Positions 7,238 through 13,860 are shown, numbered from the stretch's first letter. The stretch is 14,772 nt of DNA from Candidatus Omnitrophota bacterium (GCA_028717105.1 JAQUOM010000031.1:1-14772), one strand, 5' to 3'. Numbers and translations: made by a program. Notes: generated by a model from the letters alone, not told the origin.

Positions 7238-7375
7238 CGAGACGCAGAAATCCCCGGCTTTCAAGCCGCAGGATGAATGCGGCGAAGATTATCCCGCCTG
7301 AGAGTTTGCGAAGCAAACGGACGGGATCATCCAGGAAAGAAACTCCCGATGGCTTATAGCCCGGGGAGATTCATC
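7238..7375 (+). mobile_element. 138-bp structured element with palindromic ends, inserted in repeat copy 1
   Basis: The block is absent from the otherwise matching repeat at 13796-13860, so it looks like a clean insertion without target duplication. The left end carries CGGCTT/AAGCCG (7255-7260/7263-7268). The right end carries CTCCC/GGGAG (7343-7347/7364-7368) enclosing GGCT/AGCC. Inside are GCCGCA/TGCGGC (7265-7270/7278-7283) and a long stem ATCCCG/CGGGAT (7291-7296/7322-7327) enclosing GTTTGC-GAA-GCAAAC (7304-7318). Similar palindromic ends and lack of duplication are typical of IS200/IS605-superfamily elements. The base after the right end begins GTGA, as I recall reported for HEARO (IscB omega-RNA) insertions. 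It has no ORF, so it would be non-autonomous. The alternative is a cis-regulatory leader of pyk. The class assignment is inference. Confidence 0.6.
7291..7327 (+). ncRNA. Central stem-loop of a putative structured RNA
   Basis: ATCCCG (7291-7296) pairs with CGGGAT (7322-7327). Inside, GTTTGC (7304-7309) pairs with GCAAAC (7313-7318) around a GAA loop, with an asymmetric internal loop of 7 and 3 nt. Twelve perfect pairs within 37 nt are more than expected by chance and suggest that the 138-nt element acts as RNA. Transcription has not been shown. Confidence 0.45.
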
Positions 7376-7404
7376 GTGAGGCGTTGGGGCGTTCAAGACG
7401 CCGG
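7376..7404 (+). repeat. Dispersed repeat copy 1, right part
   Basis: These 29 bases are identical to the reverse complement of 13796-13824. They start with GTGA directly after the inserted element and contain the small hairpin GGCGT-TCAAG-ACGCC. Similarity stops at 7405. Confidence 0.82.
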
Positions 7405-7411
7405 GATGTTC

Positions 7412-7417
7412 AAGGCG
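7412..7417 (+). promoter_or_regulatory. Ribosome binding site of pyk
   Basis: AAGGCG (one mismatch to AAGGAG) lies 5 nt before ATG 7423. It favours that start over the upstream in-frame TTG at 7384, which falls inside the dispersed repeat. Confidence 0.5.
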
Positions 7418-7422
7418 TAACC

Positions 7423-8454
7423 ATGGTTAAGACGAAAATCATAGCGACATTAGGCCCTGCCAGCAGTTCTCCGTCGGTTCTGCGGCGCATGATGCGCGCG
7501 GGGCTGGATGTCGTCAGGTTAAATTTTTCTCACGCCACGACGCAGCAGTCTTTGAGATTGATCCGGATGGTGCGTCGTCTCAATAAACAGGAGAGGCGCC
7601 GTATCCTGATCCTGGGGGATTTGGAGGGCCATCGTATCCGCGTCGGCAGGCTCAAGAATCACCAACCCCTTGATTTGCGCCGTGGCCGGACGTTATGGCT
7701 CATCCAGGAGCCGGGGTTTATCGGGTCCGGCGATCGCGCGGGATTCGATTACGAAGGCCCGATCCGCGATATCCGCAAGGGGCACAGGATATTTATCGAT
7801 GACGGCCTTATCGGTCTGGAGGTGGAGTCTGTTTCCGGCCGGACGCTCAAGACGCGGGTGGTGTTTCCCGGCATCTTGAAGGAATTTAAAGGGATCAATA
7901 TTCCCGAAGCCCGTTTGCATTTCGGCGGACTTTCCGAACAAGACAGGCAGGACATTGTTTTTGCCGCAGGCCAGCGGCTCGATTTTCTGGCCCAGTCCTT
8001 TGTGCGGTCTGCCGGCGATGTTCTCGATGTCCGGCGTGTTTTGGCAAGGCAGGGAGGGACATCTCGGTTGGTCGCCAAGATCGAGAACGCGGACGGCATC
8101 CGCAACATCGATGAGATCATGGAAGTTTCCGACGGCATCATGGTCGCTCGGGGCGATATGGGTGTTTCGATCCCCGTGGAAGATGTTCCGATCGTCCAGA
8201 AGGACATCATTCGCAGGTGCAACCGCAAAGGGAAGCCCGTCATCACGGCCACACAAATGCTTGAGCATATGACCGTGGAACGTATTCCGACGAGGGCCGA
8301 GGTCACGGACGTGGCCAATGCGGTCCTGGACGGATCGGATTACGTCATGCTTTCGGCGGAGACGGCGGCGGGAAAGTATCCTGTGGAAGCGGTAGACATG
8401 ATGAACCGGATTATCAAGGCGACGGAAGGGTGGCGGCGATGTCGCGGATGCTGA
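7423..8454 (+). CDS. pyk: Pyruvate kinase lacking the C-terminal domain
   Basis: Pyruvate kinase transfers the phosphate of phosphoenolpyruvate to ADP in the last step of glycolysis. From ATG 7423 the protein has 343 aa. Visible are the start KTKIIATLGPAS (3-14), RLNFSH (32-37), the B domain (about 70-155), VAKIEN with the catalytic Lys (219) and metal-binding Glu (221), ARGDMGV with the second metal ligand Asp245, TATQML (275-280), and PTRAEVTDVANAVLDGSDYV. It stops right after GKYPVEAVDMMNRIIKATE, where the barrel ends. The regulatory C-terminal domain of usual enzymes (about 470 aa) is missing. The motif normally written D-x-x-G-P-K/E-I-R is DLEGHRIR here, and the usual LESM is LEHM. The last 16 nt overlap the DUF2905 gene. 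Confidence 0.9.
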   Translation: MVKTKIIATLGPASSSPSVLRRMMRAGLDVVRLNFSHATTQQSLRLIRMVRRLNKQERRRILILGDLEGHRIRVGRLKNHQPLDLRRGRTLWLIQEPGFIGSGDRAGFDYEGPIRDIRKGHRIFIDDGLIGLEVESVSGRTLKTRVVFPGILKEFKGINIPEARLHFGGLSEQDRQDIVFAAGQRLDFLAQSFVRSAGDVLDVRRVLARQGGTSRLVAKIENADGIRNIDEIMEVSDGIMVARGDMGVSIPVEDVPIVQKDIIRRCNRKGKPVITATQMLEHMTVERIPTRAEVTDVANAVLDGSDYVMLSAETAAGKYPVEAVDMMNRIIKATEGWRRCRGC

Positions 8455-8642
8455 TTGTTTTGGGAGCGGTTTTGCTTCTGGCGGGGTTGTTTTGGGGGCA
8501 TCTCTCGAAGATCCCCCTGGGCCGCCTGCCGGGCGACATCGTCATCCAGAAAAAGAATATCACTTTCATGTTTCCGGTCATGACATCGATCCTGGCCAGT
8601 TTGATCCTTTCGGCGGTCCTATGGTTTTTGTCAAGAAAATGA
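8439..8642 (+). CDS. DUF2905 small membrane protein
   Basis: A 67-residue protein with two hydrophobic segments, about residues 4-19 (MLIVLGAVLLLAGLFW) and 45-63. Between them is a conserved-looking linker, LGRLPGDIVIQKKNITFMFP. This hairpin architecture and the GRLPGDI...FxFP motif are those of the DUF2905 family, whose function is unknown. An AAGGG 8 nt upstream supports ATG 8439; an in-frame GTG at 8430 is a possible alternative. It overlaps the 3' end of pyk by 16 nt, so it is probably translationally coupled. DUF2905 genes are commonly seen beside ruvB, spoIID-like and queA genes, as here. Confidence 0.85.
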   Translation: MSRMLIVLGAVLLLAGLFWGHLSKIPLGRLPGDIVIQKKNITFMFPVMTSILASLILSAVLWFLSRK

Positions 8643-8704
8643 GCCTTCGCAGAGTTTCCTTGTGGACGAGGGATACCCCGTTCTGTTTTAACGGCAGGCG
8701 GGGC

Positions 8705-9850
8705 ATGAAGACCGGACGGCGTTTATTCTGCGCGGCGATGTTGTGGTTTTTTTCAAGCACATTGGGGGCAGGCGCGCCCCAGACGCCGACGGTTCGCGTC
8801 GCCATTGTCCGCGACGTCGAAGAGTTGACCCTTTCCGTCGGCGGGACATACGAGATCGCCGCCGTTTCCGGTGAAAAAAAATTACATCGAGGCAGGCACC
8901 TGGCGGCCTGCAAGGTGACCGCAACATCGCAGGGCATCAGGATCCACCAGACGGTTTTCGAGACTGCTTCTTTAAGGATCAGCGCGCGAAAAAAAGCGGC
9001 CATTGTCCTTAATCGCAGGCCGTACCGCGGGGATATCATCATTAGGCGGACCCCGGGGGGCCTTTTGACGGCTGTCAACGTGCTGGATATCGAGTCTTAC
9101 GTGAAGGGCGTCCTCGTCCGTGAAATTTCCCATAAATGGCCGATCGATGCCATCAAGGCCCAGGCTGTCGCAACCAGGACCTACGCCCTTTATCAGAAGG
9201 AGATTTGTAAAAACAGGGATTACGATCTTACTGCGGATACTTCGTCTCAGGTCTACGGAGGGTTTTCTTCGGAAAAGAGCAAGACGAACCGCGCCGTGAA
9301 TTTTACGGCCGGCGAAGCCCTTCTATACCGGGGCAAGGTTTTTCCGGCATATTTTCACGCGACCTGCGGAGGTTCTACGGAGCGGGCATCGGAGCTGTGG
9401 AAGATCGACATAGAACCGTTGGCAGGAGGGCGGTTGTGTTCTTTTTGCACGTCATCGCCGCATTACTATTGGACGGCGTCCGTGGATTTTAAAAATATCC
9501 GCAAGAAATTAGGGCGGCTCTATACGCTTAAAGGAGAACTTAAAAATATCCTGGTTGCCGAGCGCAATCCTTCGGGGCGCGTCCGTTCCGTGGAGCTCAA
9601 AGACGACCAGGGCGCATCGATGGTCGTTTCCGCCAAAGATTTCCGGCAGGCGCAGGGCCCGGATGTGGTACGTTCTGCCAATTTCACGATCGCGGTGGAG
9701 GGGCCGAAGGTGATCTTTGCCGGCAAAGGCTGGGGGCACGGCGTCGGGTTGTGCCAATGGGGGGCTTTCGGCATGTCTCGCAAAGGATACAGCTATCGGG
9801 AGATCCTTGAATTCTATTATCCCGGCGCCTCTATTGAGAAGATATATTAA
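8705..9850 (+). CDS. SpoIID/LytB domain protein (putative peptidoglycan lytic transglycosylase)
   Basis: Proteins of this family cleave glycan strands stripped of stem peptides; SpoIID does this in spore engulfment, and homologues occur widely outside spore formers. From ATG 8705 (381 aa) there is a signal peptide: MKTGRR, a hydrophobic core (about 7-20), then GAGAP. An earlier ATG at 8639 overlaps the DUF2905 stop as ATGA and would add 22 residues ahead of the signal peptide. Family features are YVKGVLVREIS with the putative catalytic Glu140, AIKAQAVATRTYAL (149-162), HATCGGST (218-225), C245 and C248 in a CSFC pair that may bind metal, and the C-terminal GKGWGHGVGLCQWGA. It probably acts in the cell envelope. 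A link to sporulation is not implied. Confidence 0.88.
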   Translation: MKTGRRLFCAAMLWFFSSTLGAGAPQTPTVRVAIVRDVEELTLSVGGTYEIAAVSGEKKLHRGRHLAACKVTATSQGIRIHQTVFETASLRISARKKAAIVLNRRPYRGDIIIRRTPGGLLTAVNVLDIESYVKGVLVREISHKWPIDAIKAQAVATRTYALYQKEICKNRDYDLTADTSSQVYGGFSSEKSKTNRAVNFTAGEALLYRGKVFPAYFHATCGGSTERASELWKIDIEPLAGGRLCSFCTSSPHYYWTASVDFKNIRKKLGRLYTLKGELKNILVAERNPSGRVRSVELKDDQGASMVVSAKDFRQAQGPDVVRSANFTIAVEGPKVIFAGKGWGHGVGLCQWGAFGMSRKGYSYREILEFYYPGASIEKIY

Positions 9851-10064
9851 AGTAAATTTTTTTTGACTGGTTACGGTTATGGCTGCGATGCCTGTTTCGT
9901 TTTTCGGCTACGTCGTTCGTCTTTAAAACGTAACCGGACAACATAACACAAACGGGCTTTGTGACCGTGATCCAAAGACGTATCCATTCCATGACTTTCG
10001 ATTCAGGCAGTAACTGGTAGATGTGTGACTATCTGCGTTTGATTTGCGTAAATCCGCGTTAAAG
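9851..10064. other. Intergenic region between the spoIID-like gene and queA
   Basis: These 214 bases have no gene. They start with a T-tract (T8, about 9857-9864) with no hairpin before it. An interrupted inverted repeat follows: CTGGTTACG (9867-9875) against CGTAACCGG (9929-9937), nine pairs including one G-T, enclosing 53 nt. Three related decamers end the region. No confident promoter was seen. Confidence 0.5.
10031..10060. repeat. Three imperfect decamers directly before queA
   Basis: ATCTGCGTTT, GATTTGCGTA and AATCCGCGTT follow each other without spacing and share the core AT(C/T)(T/C)GCGT. They end 4 nt before the queA ATG, where a ribosome binding site would be expected; none is visible. 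Similar ATCTGCGTAAATC-type words are widespread as intergenic repeats in environmental genomes (recollection, not searched). Confidence 0.5.
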
Positions 10065-11114
10065 ATGCATAAACTCTCCGACTATGATTATCAACTTCCC
10101 GAGGGGTTGATTGCGCAAGACCCGGCAGAGGAACGGGACCGGGCGCGCCTTCTGGTCGTTGAGCGTTCGACCGGGCGATATCGGGATGAGACATTTGCCC
10201 GCTTGTTGGACTATGCGAAGGCCGGGGACCTCCTGGTTTTTAATGATACCCGGGTGGTTCCGGCCCGTCTTCTGGGCCGGCGTTCCACCGGCGGGGTGGT
10301 CGAGATCCTGGTTTTGGGGCCCGCATCTCTCAAGAGGCCCGGGCAAAACGGGCCGGTCTATGAGGCCCTGATCAAACCGTTGGCCCGTCTCAAAGAAGGC
10401 GAAGAGATCCTCCTGGAAAAGGGATTGGTTTGTCGGCTCATTGATGCCAAAGGCAGGCTTGTGGATTTTGCCGGGCGGACAGCCGATGAGGTCATGAAAA
10501 TGGCCGGGGTCCTTCCTTTGCCGCCGTATGTGCGGCGGTCCTTTGCTCCTCGGGACAAGATACGCTATCAGACGGTCTTTGCGAAGTATCCGGGCGCCGT
10601 TGCTGCTCCGACGGCCGGATTGCATTTTACGCACCGCCTGCTCCAAGGGCTCAGGCGTCGGGGGGTCCGGACGGCTTTTCTGACTCTTCATGTCGGGTAT
10701 GGGACATTTTCGCCCGTGCGCGCCGGCGACATCCGGGAACACCTGGTCCATGAAGAATTTTTTCGTATTCCTTCGGCGACGGTGAAAGCCATCCGCCGCG
10801 TCAAACAGCAGGGGGCGGGCCGCGTGATCGCCGTGGGGACGACCGTAGTACGCGCCCTGGAGGACGCCGCCCCGCAGATCCTCGATGACGCCGGGGACAG
10901 AGAAATCCGGCGGATGAGCCGTTTATTTGTTTATCCGCCTTTTACCTTTCGGATTACCGACGCCATGATCACGAATTTTCACCTGCCGCGGACGTCGCTT
11001 TTGATGCTGGTTGCGGCATTTGCCGGCCGCCAGAGGGTCCTGGAGGCCTACCGTCACGCCGTGGAGAAGAAATACAGGTTTTACAGTTATGGCGATGCGA
11101 TGTTTATTGTCTAA
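10065..11114 (+). CDS. queA: S-adenosylmethionine:tRNA ribosyltransferase-isomerase QueA
   Basis: QueA moves the ribosyl part of S-adenosylmethionine onto preQ1 in tRNA to give epoxyqueuosine, the substrate of QueH. From ATG 10065 the protein has 349 aa, the usual size, starting with the family motif MHKLSDYDYQLPEGLIAQ. Further signatures are FNDTRVVPARL, YQTVFAKYPGAVAAPTAGLH, LHVGYGTFSPV, VGTTVVRALE, YPPFTF and TNFHLPRTSLLMLVAAFAG. The frame extends 21 nt upstream to 10044, but those codons lie in the decamer repeat and are not family-like. There is no clear ribosome binding site. tgt of the same pathway lies downstream, separated from queA by the STT3 gene. Confidence 0.96.
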   Translation: MHKLSDYDYQLPEGLIAQDPAEERDRARLLVVERSTGRYRDETFARLLDYAKAGDLLVFNDTRVVPARLLGRRSTGGVVEILVLGPASLKRPGQNGPVYEALIKPLARLKEGEEILLEKGLVCRLIDAKGRLVDFAGRTADEVMKMAGVLPLPPYVRRSFAPRDKIRYQTVFAKYPGAVAAPTAGLHFTHRLLQGLRRRGVRTAFLTLHVGYGTFSPVRAGDIREHLVHEEFFRIPSATVKAIRRVKQQGAGRVIAVGTTVVRALEDAAPQILDDAGDREIRRMSRLFVYPPFTFRITDAMITNFHLPRTSLLMLVAAFAGRQRVLEAYRHAVEKKYRFYSYGDAMFIV

Positions 11115-11211
11115 GCCGCACGCCGCGCGATCCCTGGTCTTTGGTTTTGTCTGGCGACCGGCGGCATGGCGACAATCTTCCTATCAGATAGACAGGGCGG
11201 CCTTTCAAAAT

Positions 11212-11217
11212 AAGGAG
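11212..11217 (+). promoter_or_regulatory. Strong ribosome binding site of the STT3 gene
   Basis: AAGGAG lies 4 nt before ATG 11222. It fixes the start and suggests efficient translation, unlike queA and tgt, which have no obvious site. Confidence 0.75.
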
Positions 11218-11221
11218 TTCT

Positions 11222-13807
11222 ATGAATAAGAAGTTATGGACATGGCTTTTGATCTTGGCGTCCGTTGCAGCGGGCCTTTTTTTGAGGATCTATTCGGTCT
11301 CTCTGCCGTATTTCGATAAGAAGGCGGCTCAGGAAGTCCGCGATGCCGAAGCGCAGTCGGTGAGAGCGTCTGTCGCCAAGGAATACCCTCTGTTAGATGA
11401 GGCGTCACGGGCGCGGCTCACGCAGAAAATTTTTGAAGAGAGGCTGCGGGAGGACCGGGGGCGTCTGAAACAGGAGACCGCCCGCCGGGCCGAAGAGATG
11501 AAGGACCGCTACCGGGACGAGCGCGGCGCGCCCTATCTCGTCGGAATAGATTCCTATTACTGGACGAGGCTTTTAGGCAATCTTTTGTCCCGCGGACGGA
11601 TCGGCGACCGCGAGGTGGACGGATTGCCGTATGACGACCTGCTTGGCAGGCCTATCGACCCAACGACGAAAAATAATATCCATCTCTGGCTGGGATTTTT
11701 GTTTATCAGGGCGGCGTCTGTTTTCGATCCGGGCGCGCCTTTAAGCCTGGTCCTGTTTTTGGTTCCTCTGGTTCTTTCCTGTGCCATCGGGATTTTCAGT
11801 TTCTTTACGGCGCGCAAACTGGGCGCCAACGACCTGGGCGCGCTGATGGCTTCCGTCGCCATCAACATCTCGCCCTTTTTGGTCGTCCGGGGGGCTTCCG
11901 AGTGGTTCGATACGGACATCTATAATGTTTTTTTCCCTTTGGCTATCTTCGGTGTTTTCCTTTACGCCTGCCAGCCGGAAAGGCGCGTCGTCGTCCGCCG
12001 CGTCGTTCTGTGTTCCCTGGCCGGCCTCTTGACCGCGTTCTACGCATCGACCTGGAAAGGGTGGTGGTTCATTTTCGATATCATTCTTTTATCAGGTGTC
12101 CTCTATCTGTTGAATCTCAAGCAGAGCCAGAAAGAAGAGAACCTGCCCGCGGAAATCCTGCGCCACCACGGAACCTGCCTGACGCTATTTTTTGCCTTCG
12201 CGTCCCTTTTCGTCGTCCTTCTCAACGGTTTTTCCACGTGGGGGGATTGTCTGGTTGAGCCGTTACGCCTGGCCTCGATCTTAAAGGTAACGGAGGCTTC
12301 TATGTGGCCGAATGTTTTTCTGACGGTTGCCGAGCTCGGCGGGGCCAGGGGCATCGATGTCGTTCGCAGTCTCGGCGGGCAACTTGTCTTTTTTAGCGGC
12401 CTGATCGGCCTTTTGTATATGGCCCTCTTTGAACACGGGCTGCGCAATTCGCGCCGGGGGTTCGGGCTCCTGTGTTTGGCGTTTTGGATCACGGCGACGT
12501 TTTACTCGGCCCTGGAGGCGTTCCGTTTCACGCTGTTACTGGTTGTGCCGATCGGCCTGGCATTCGGCTTGGCCGTAACGAAATTCTATGAGGGTGCCTC
12601 CTGGTTTTTCTCCAGGTATTTGGCGCCGCAGCGCGCTGTCCTGGCGCGCGGGGCTTTTGTTTTTTTTCTGGCCCTCTATCCGGTGGTCAATATTGCCGAT
12701 CTCTATACCCGGTTATCCCTTCCGCCTTTTTCCATCGATGACCAGTGGCACGGTGTTTTGACGAAGATCAAGGACCAGACGCCGCGGGACGCGGTCATTG
12801 ATTCCTGGTGGGATTTCGGGCACTGGTTCAAGGCGGTCGCCCAGCGGCGCGTCCTGTTTGACGGCATGACGCAGAATACACCTTACGCCTATTGGATGGC
12901 GTCGGCGCTTTTAACAGAGGACCCGAAGGAATTCCTGGGGATCTTGCGCATGATCAATGCCAACGGGAACCGCGCGGTCGATGAACTGACACAGGCAGAA
13001 CGGATGGCGCTGCCTGACGCGGTTTCCCTTGTCCGGCGGTGTTTGTCTGTTTCCGAGGCAGAGGCCCGTGGGTATCTGGAGGCGGTTTTGCCGCCGGCAC
13101 GGGCCCGGAAGGTCCTGTCTTTTCTGTTTCCTGCGGCCTTGCCGCCGGTTTTTGTCATCGTGTCCTACGACATGCCCGCCAAGATATCGCCGATCTCTTA
13201 TATCGGCAATTGGGATTTTTCAAAGGTCGACCTGTGGTTTAAGCAAAAGCACCAATCGAAGGAAGAATTCCTGAAATACGCCCAGGACCATTACCATCTG
13301 ACGCCGCAGGAAGCCCAGGCGCGCTATTTAGAGATCCTTTTTATCGACAAGAAGGCGTCGCGGACCTGGTTCTCGCGGTTCCTGGATTATTATTCGCCCA
13401 TCGGGACGGCCCGCAAAGACGAGAATATGCTCTATTTTGACAATGGCGTGAACGTCAATACCGACAACGAGCACGTGTTCGTGCAGAGTCCCGATGCCGC
13501 CGGCCGGGGGATCCCCCGGAGTCTTGTGACGGTGGAGAAAGGCCGGCTCAGGGAGGTCAAGCAGGAGAAGCCCGATCTTTCTTACAGCGCGATCCTGTTC
13601 GATGAAAAGGGGGAGCGCAAGAGCCTTCTGTGCGATACGGCGCTGGCCAAGAGCATGCTGGTCCGTATGTATTTTTTCCAGGGAGAAGGCCTGGATTTTC
13701 TGAAGCTGTTCGATAAATCTGTCGACGACAAAGGCAACGTCATCTACGTTTATCAAGTGATTTGGCCGGACAAAAAACCGCAGGCAACGGGGGTTCCGGC
13801 GTCTTGA
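11222..13807 (+). CDS. STT3/PglB/AglB-type oligosaccharyltransferase
   Basis: A membrane enzyme expected to transfer a lipid-linked glycan to Asn of exported proteins. Of 861 aa, the first about 500 are hydrophobic multi-pass and the rest is a soluble C-terminal domain. Hallmarks of the STT3 family are present in order: Asp110 in GIDSYYWTR of the first external loop, FDTD with Asp230 and Asp232, TVAE (368-371, the TIXE-type motif), Arg435 in AFRF before a late membrane helix, and SWWDFGH (528-534, the WWDYG motif). DMPAKISPI near 665 loosely resembles the DK motif, with uncertain spacing. An unusual charged, probably helical segment (about 33-105) extends the first external loop after TM1. 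The stop codon lies inside dispersed repeat copy 2. Substrate glycan and sequon are unknown, and no glycosyltransferase genes are nearby. Confidence 0.85.
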   Translation: MNKKLWTWLLILASVAAGLFLRIYSVSLPYFDKKAAQEVRDAEAQSVRASVAKEYPLLDEASRARLTQKIFEERLREDRGRLKQETARRAEEMKDRYRDERGAPYLVGIDSYYWTRLLGNLLSRGRIGDREVDGLPYDDLLGRPIDPTTKNNIHLWLGFLFIRAASVFDPGAPLSLVLFLVPLVLSCAIGIFSFFTARKLGANDLGALMASVAINISPFLVVRGASEWFDTDIYNVFFPLAIFGVFLYACQPERRVVVRRVVLCSLAGLLTAFYASTWKGWWFIFDIILLSGVLYLLNLKQSQKEENLPAEILRHHGTCLTLFFAFASLFVVLLNGFSTWGDCLVEPLRLASILKVTEASMWPNVFLTVAELGGARGIDVVRSLGGQLVFFSGLIGLLYMALFEHGLRNSRRGFGLLCLAFWITATFYSALEAFRFTLLLVVPIGLAFGLAVTKFYEGASWFFSRYLAPQRAVLARGAFVFFLALYPVVNIADLYTRLSLPPFSIDDQWHGVLTKIKDQTPRDAVIDSWWDFGHWFKAVAQRRVLFDGMTQNTPYAYWMASALLTEDPKEFLGILRMINANGNRAVDELTQAERMALPDAVSLVRRCLSVSEAEARGYLEAVLPPARARKVLSFLFPAALPPVFVIVSYDMPAKISPISYIGNWDFSKVDLWFKQKHQSKEEFLKYAQDHYHLTPQEAQARYLEILFIDKKASRTWFSRFLDYYSPIGTARKDENMLYFDNGVNVNTDNEHVFVQSPDAAGRGIPRSLVTVEKGRLREVKQEKPDLSYSAILFDEKGERKSLLCDTALAKSMLVRMYFFQGEGLDFLKLFDKSVDDKGNVIYVYQVIWPDKKPQATGVPAS

Positions 13808-13860
13808 ACGCCCCAACGCCTCACATTAAAAGCCTTTGTTCTTGCCTGAGACCTTGAGAC
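13796..13860 (-). repeat. Dispersed repeat copy 2, uninterrupted (empty site)
   Basis: Read on the minus strand, these 65 bases match 7202-7237 joined directly to 7376-7404, with 62/65 identities. The junction falls between 13825 and 13824, where the minus strand reads TTTTAAT followed by GTGAGG. The repeat overlaps the last codons and stop of the STT3 gene. Confidence 0.82.

Noticed and set aside
7298..7303. CTGAGA inside the structured element, reminiscent of the TPP riboswitch
   Set aside because: The other TPP signatures (the GAACCTGAT and TAATxCCxGCG regions) are absent, and pyk is not a thiamine gene.
8492..8704. Long N-terminal extension of the SpoIID-like frame
   Set aside because: It overlaps the DUF2905 gene in another frame, and a classical signal peptide begins at 8705. 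Only the ATG at 8639 remains a possible alternative.
9856..9864. T-tract after the spoIID-like gene as an intrinsic terminator
   Set aside because: No GC-rich stem-loop lies directly before it.
9851..10064. Possible preQ1 riboswitch before queA
   Set aside because: No compact C-rich/A-rich pseudoknot pattern of the known preQ1 classes is visible, and queA is not a typical target.
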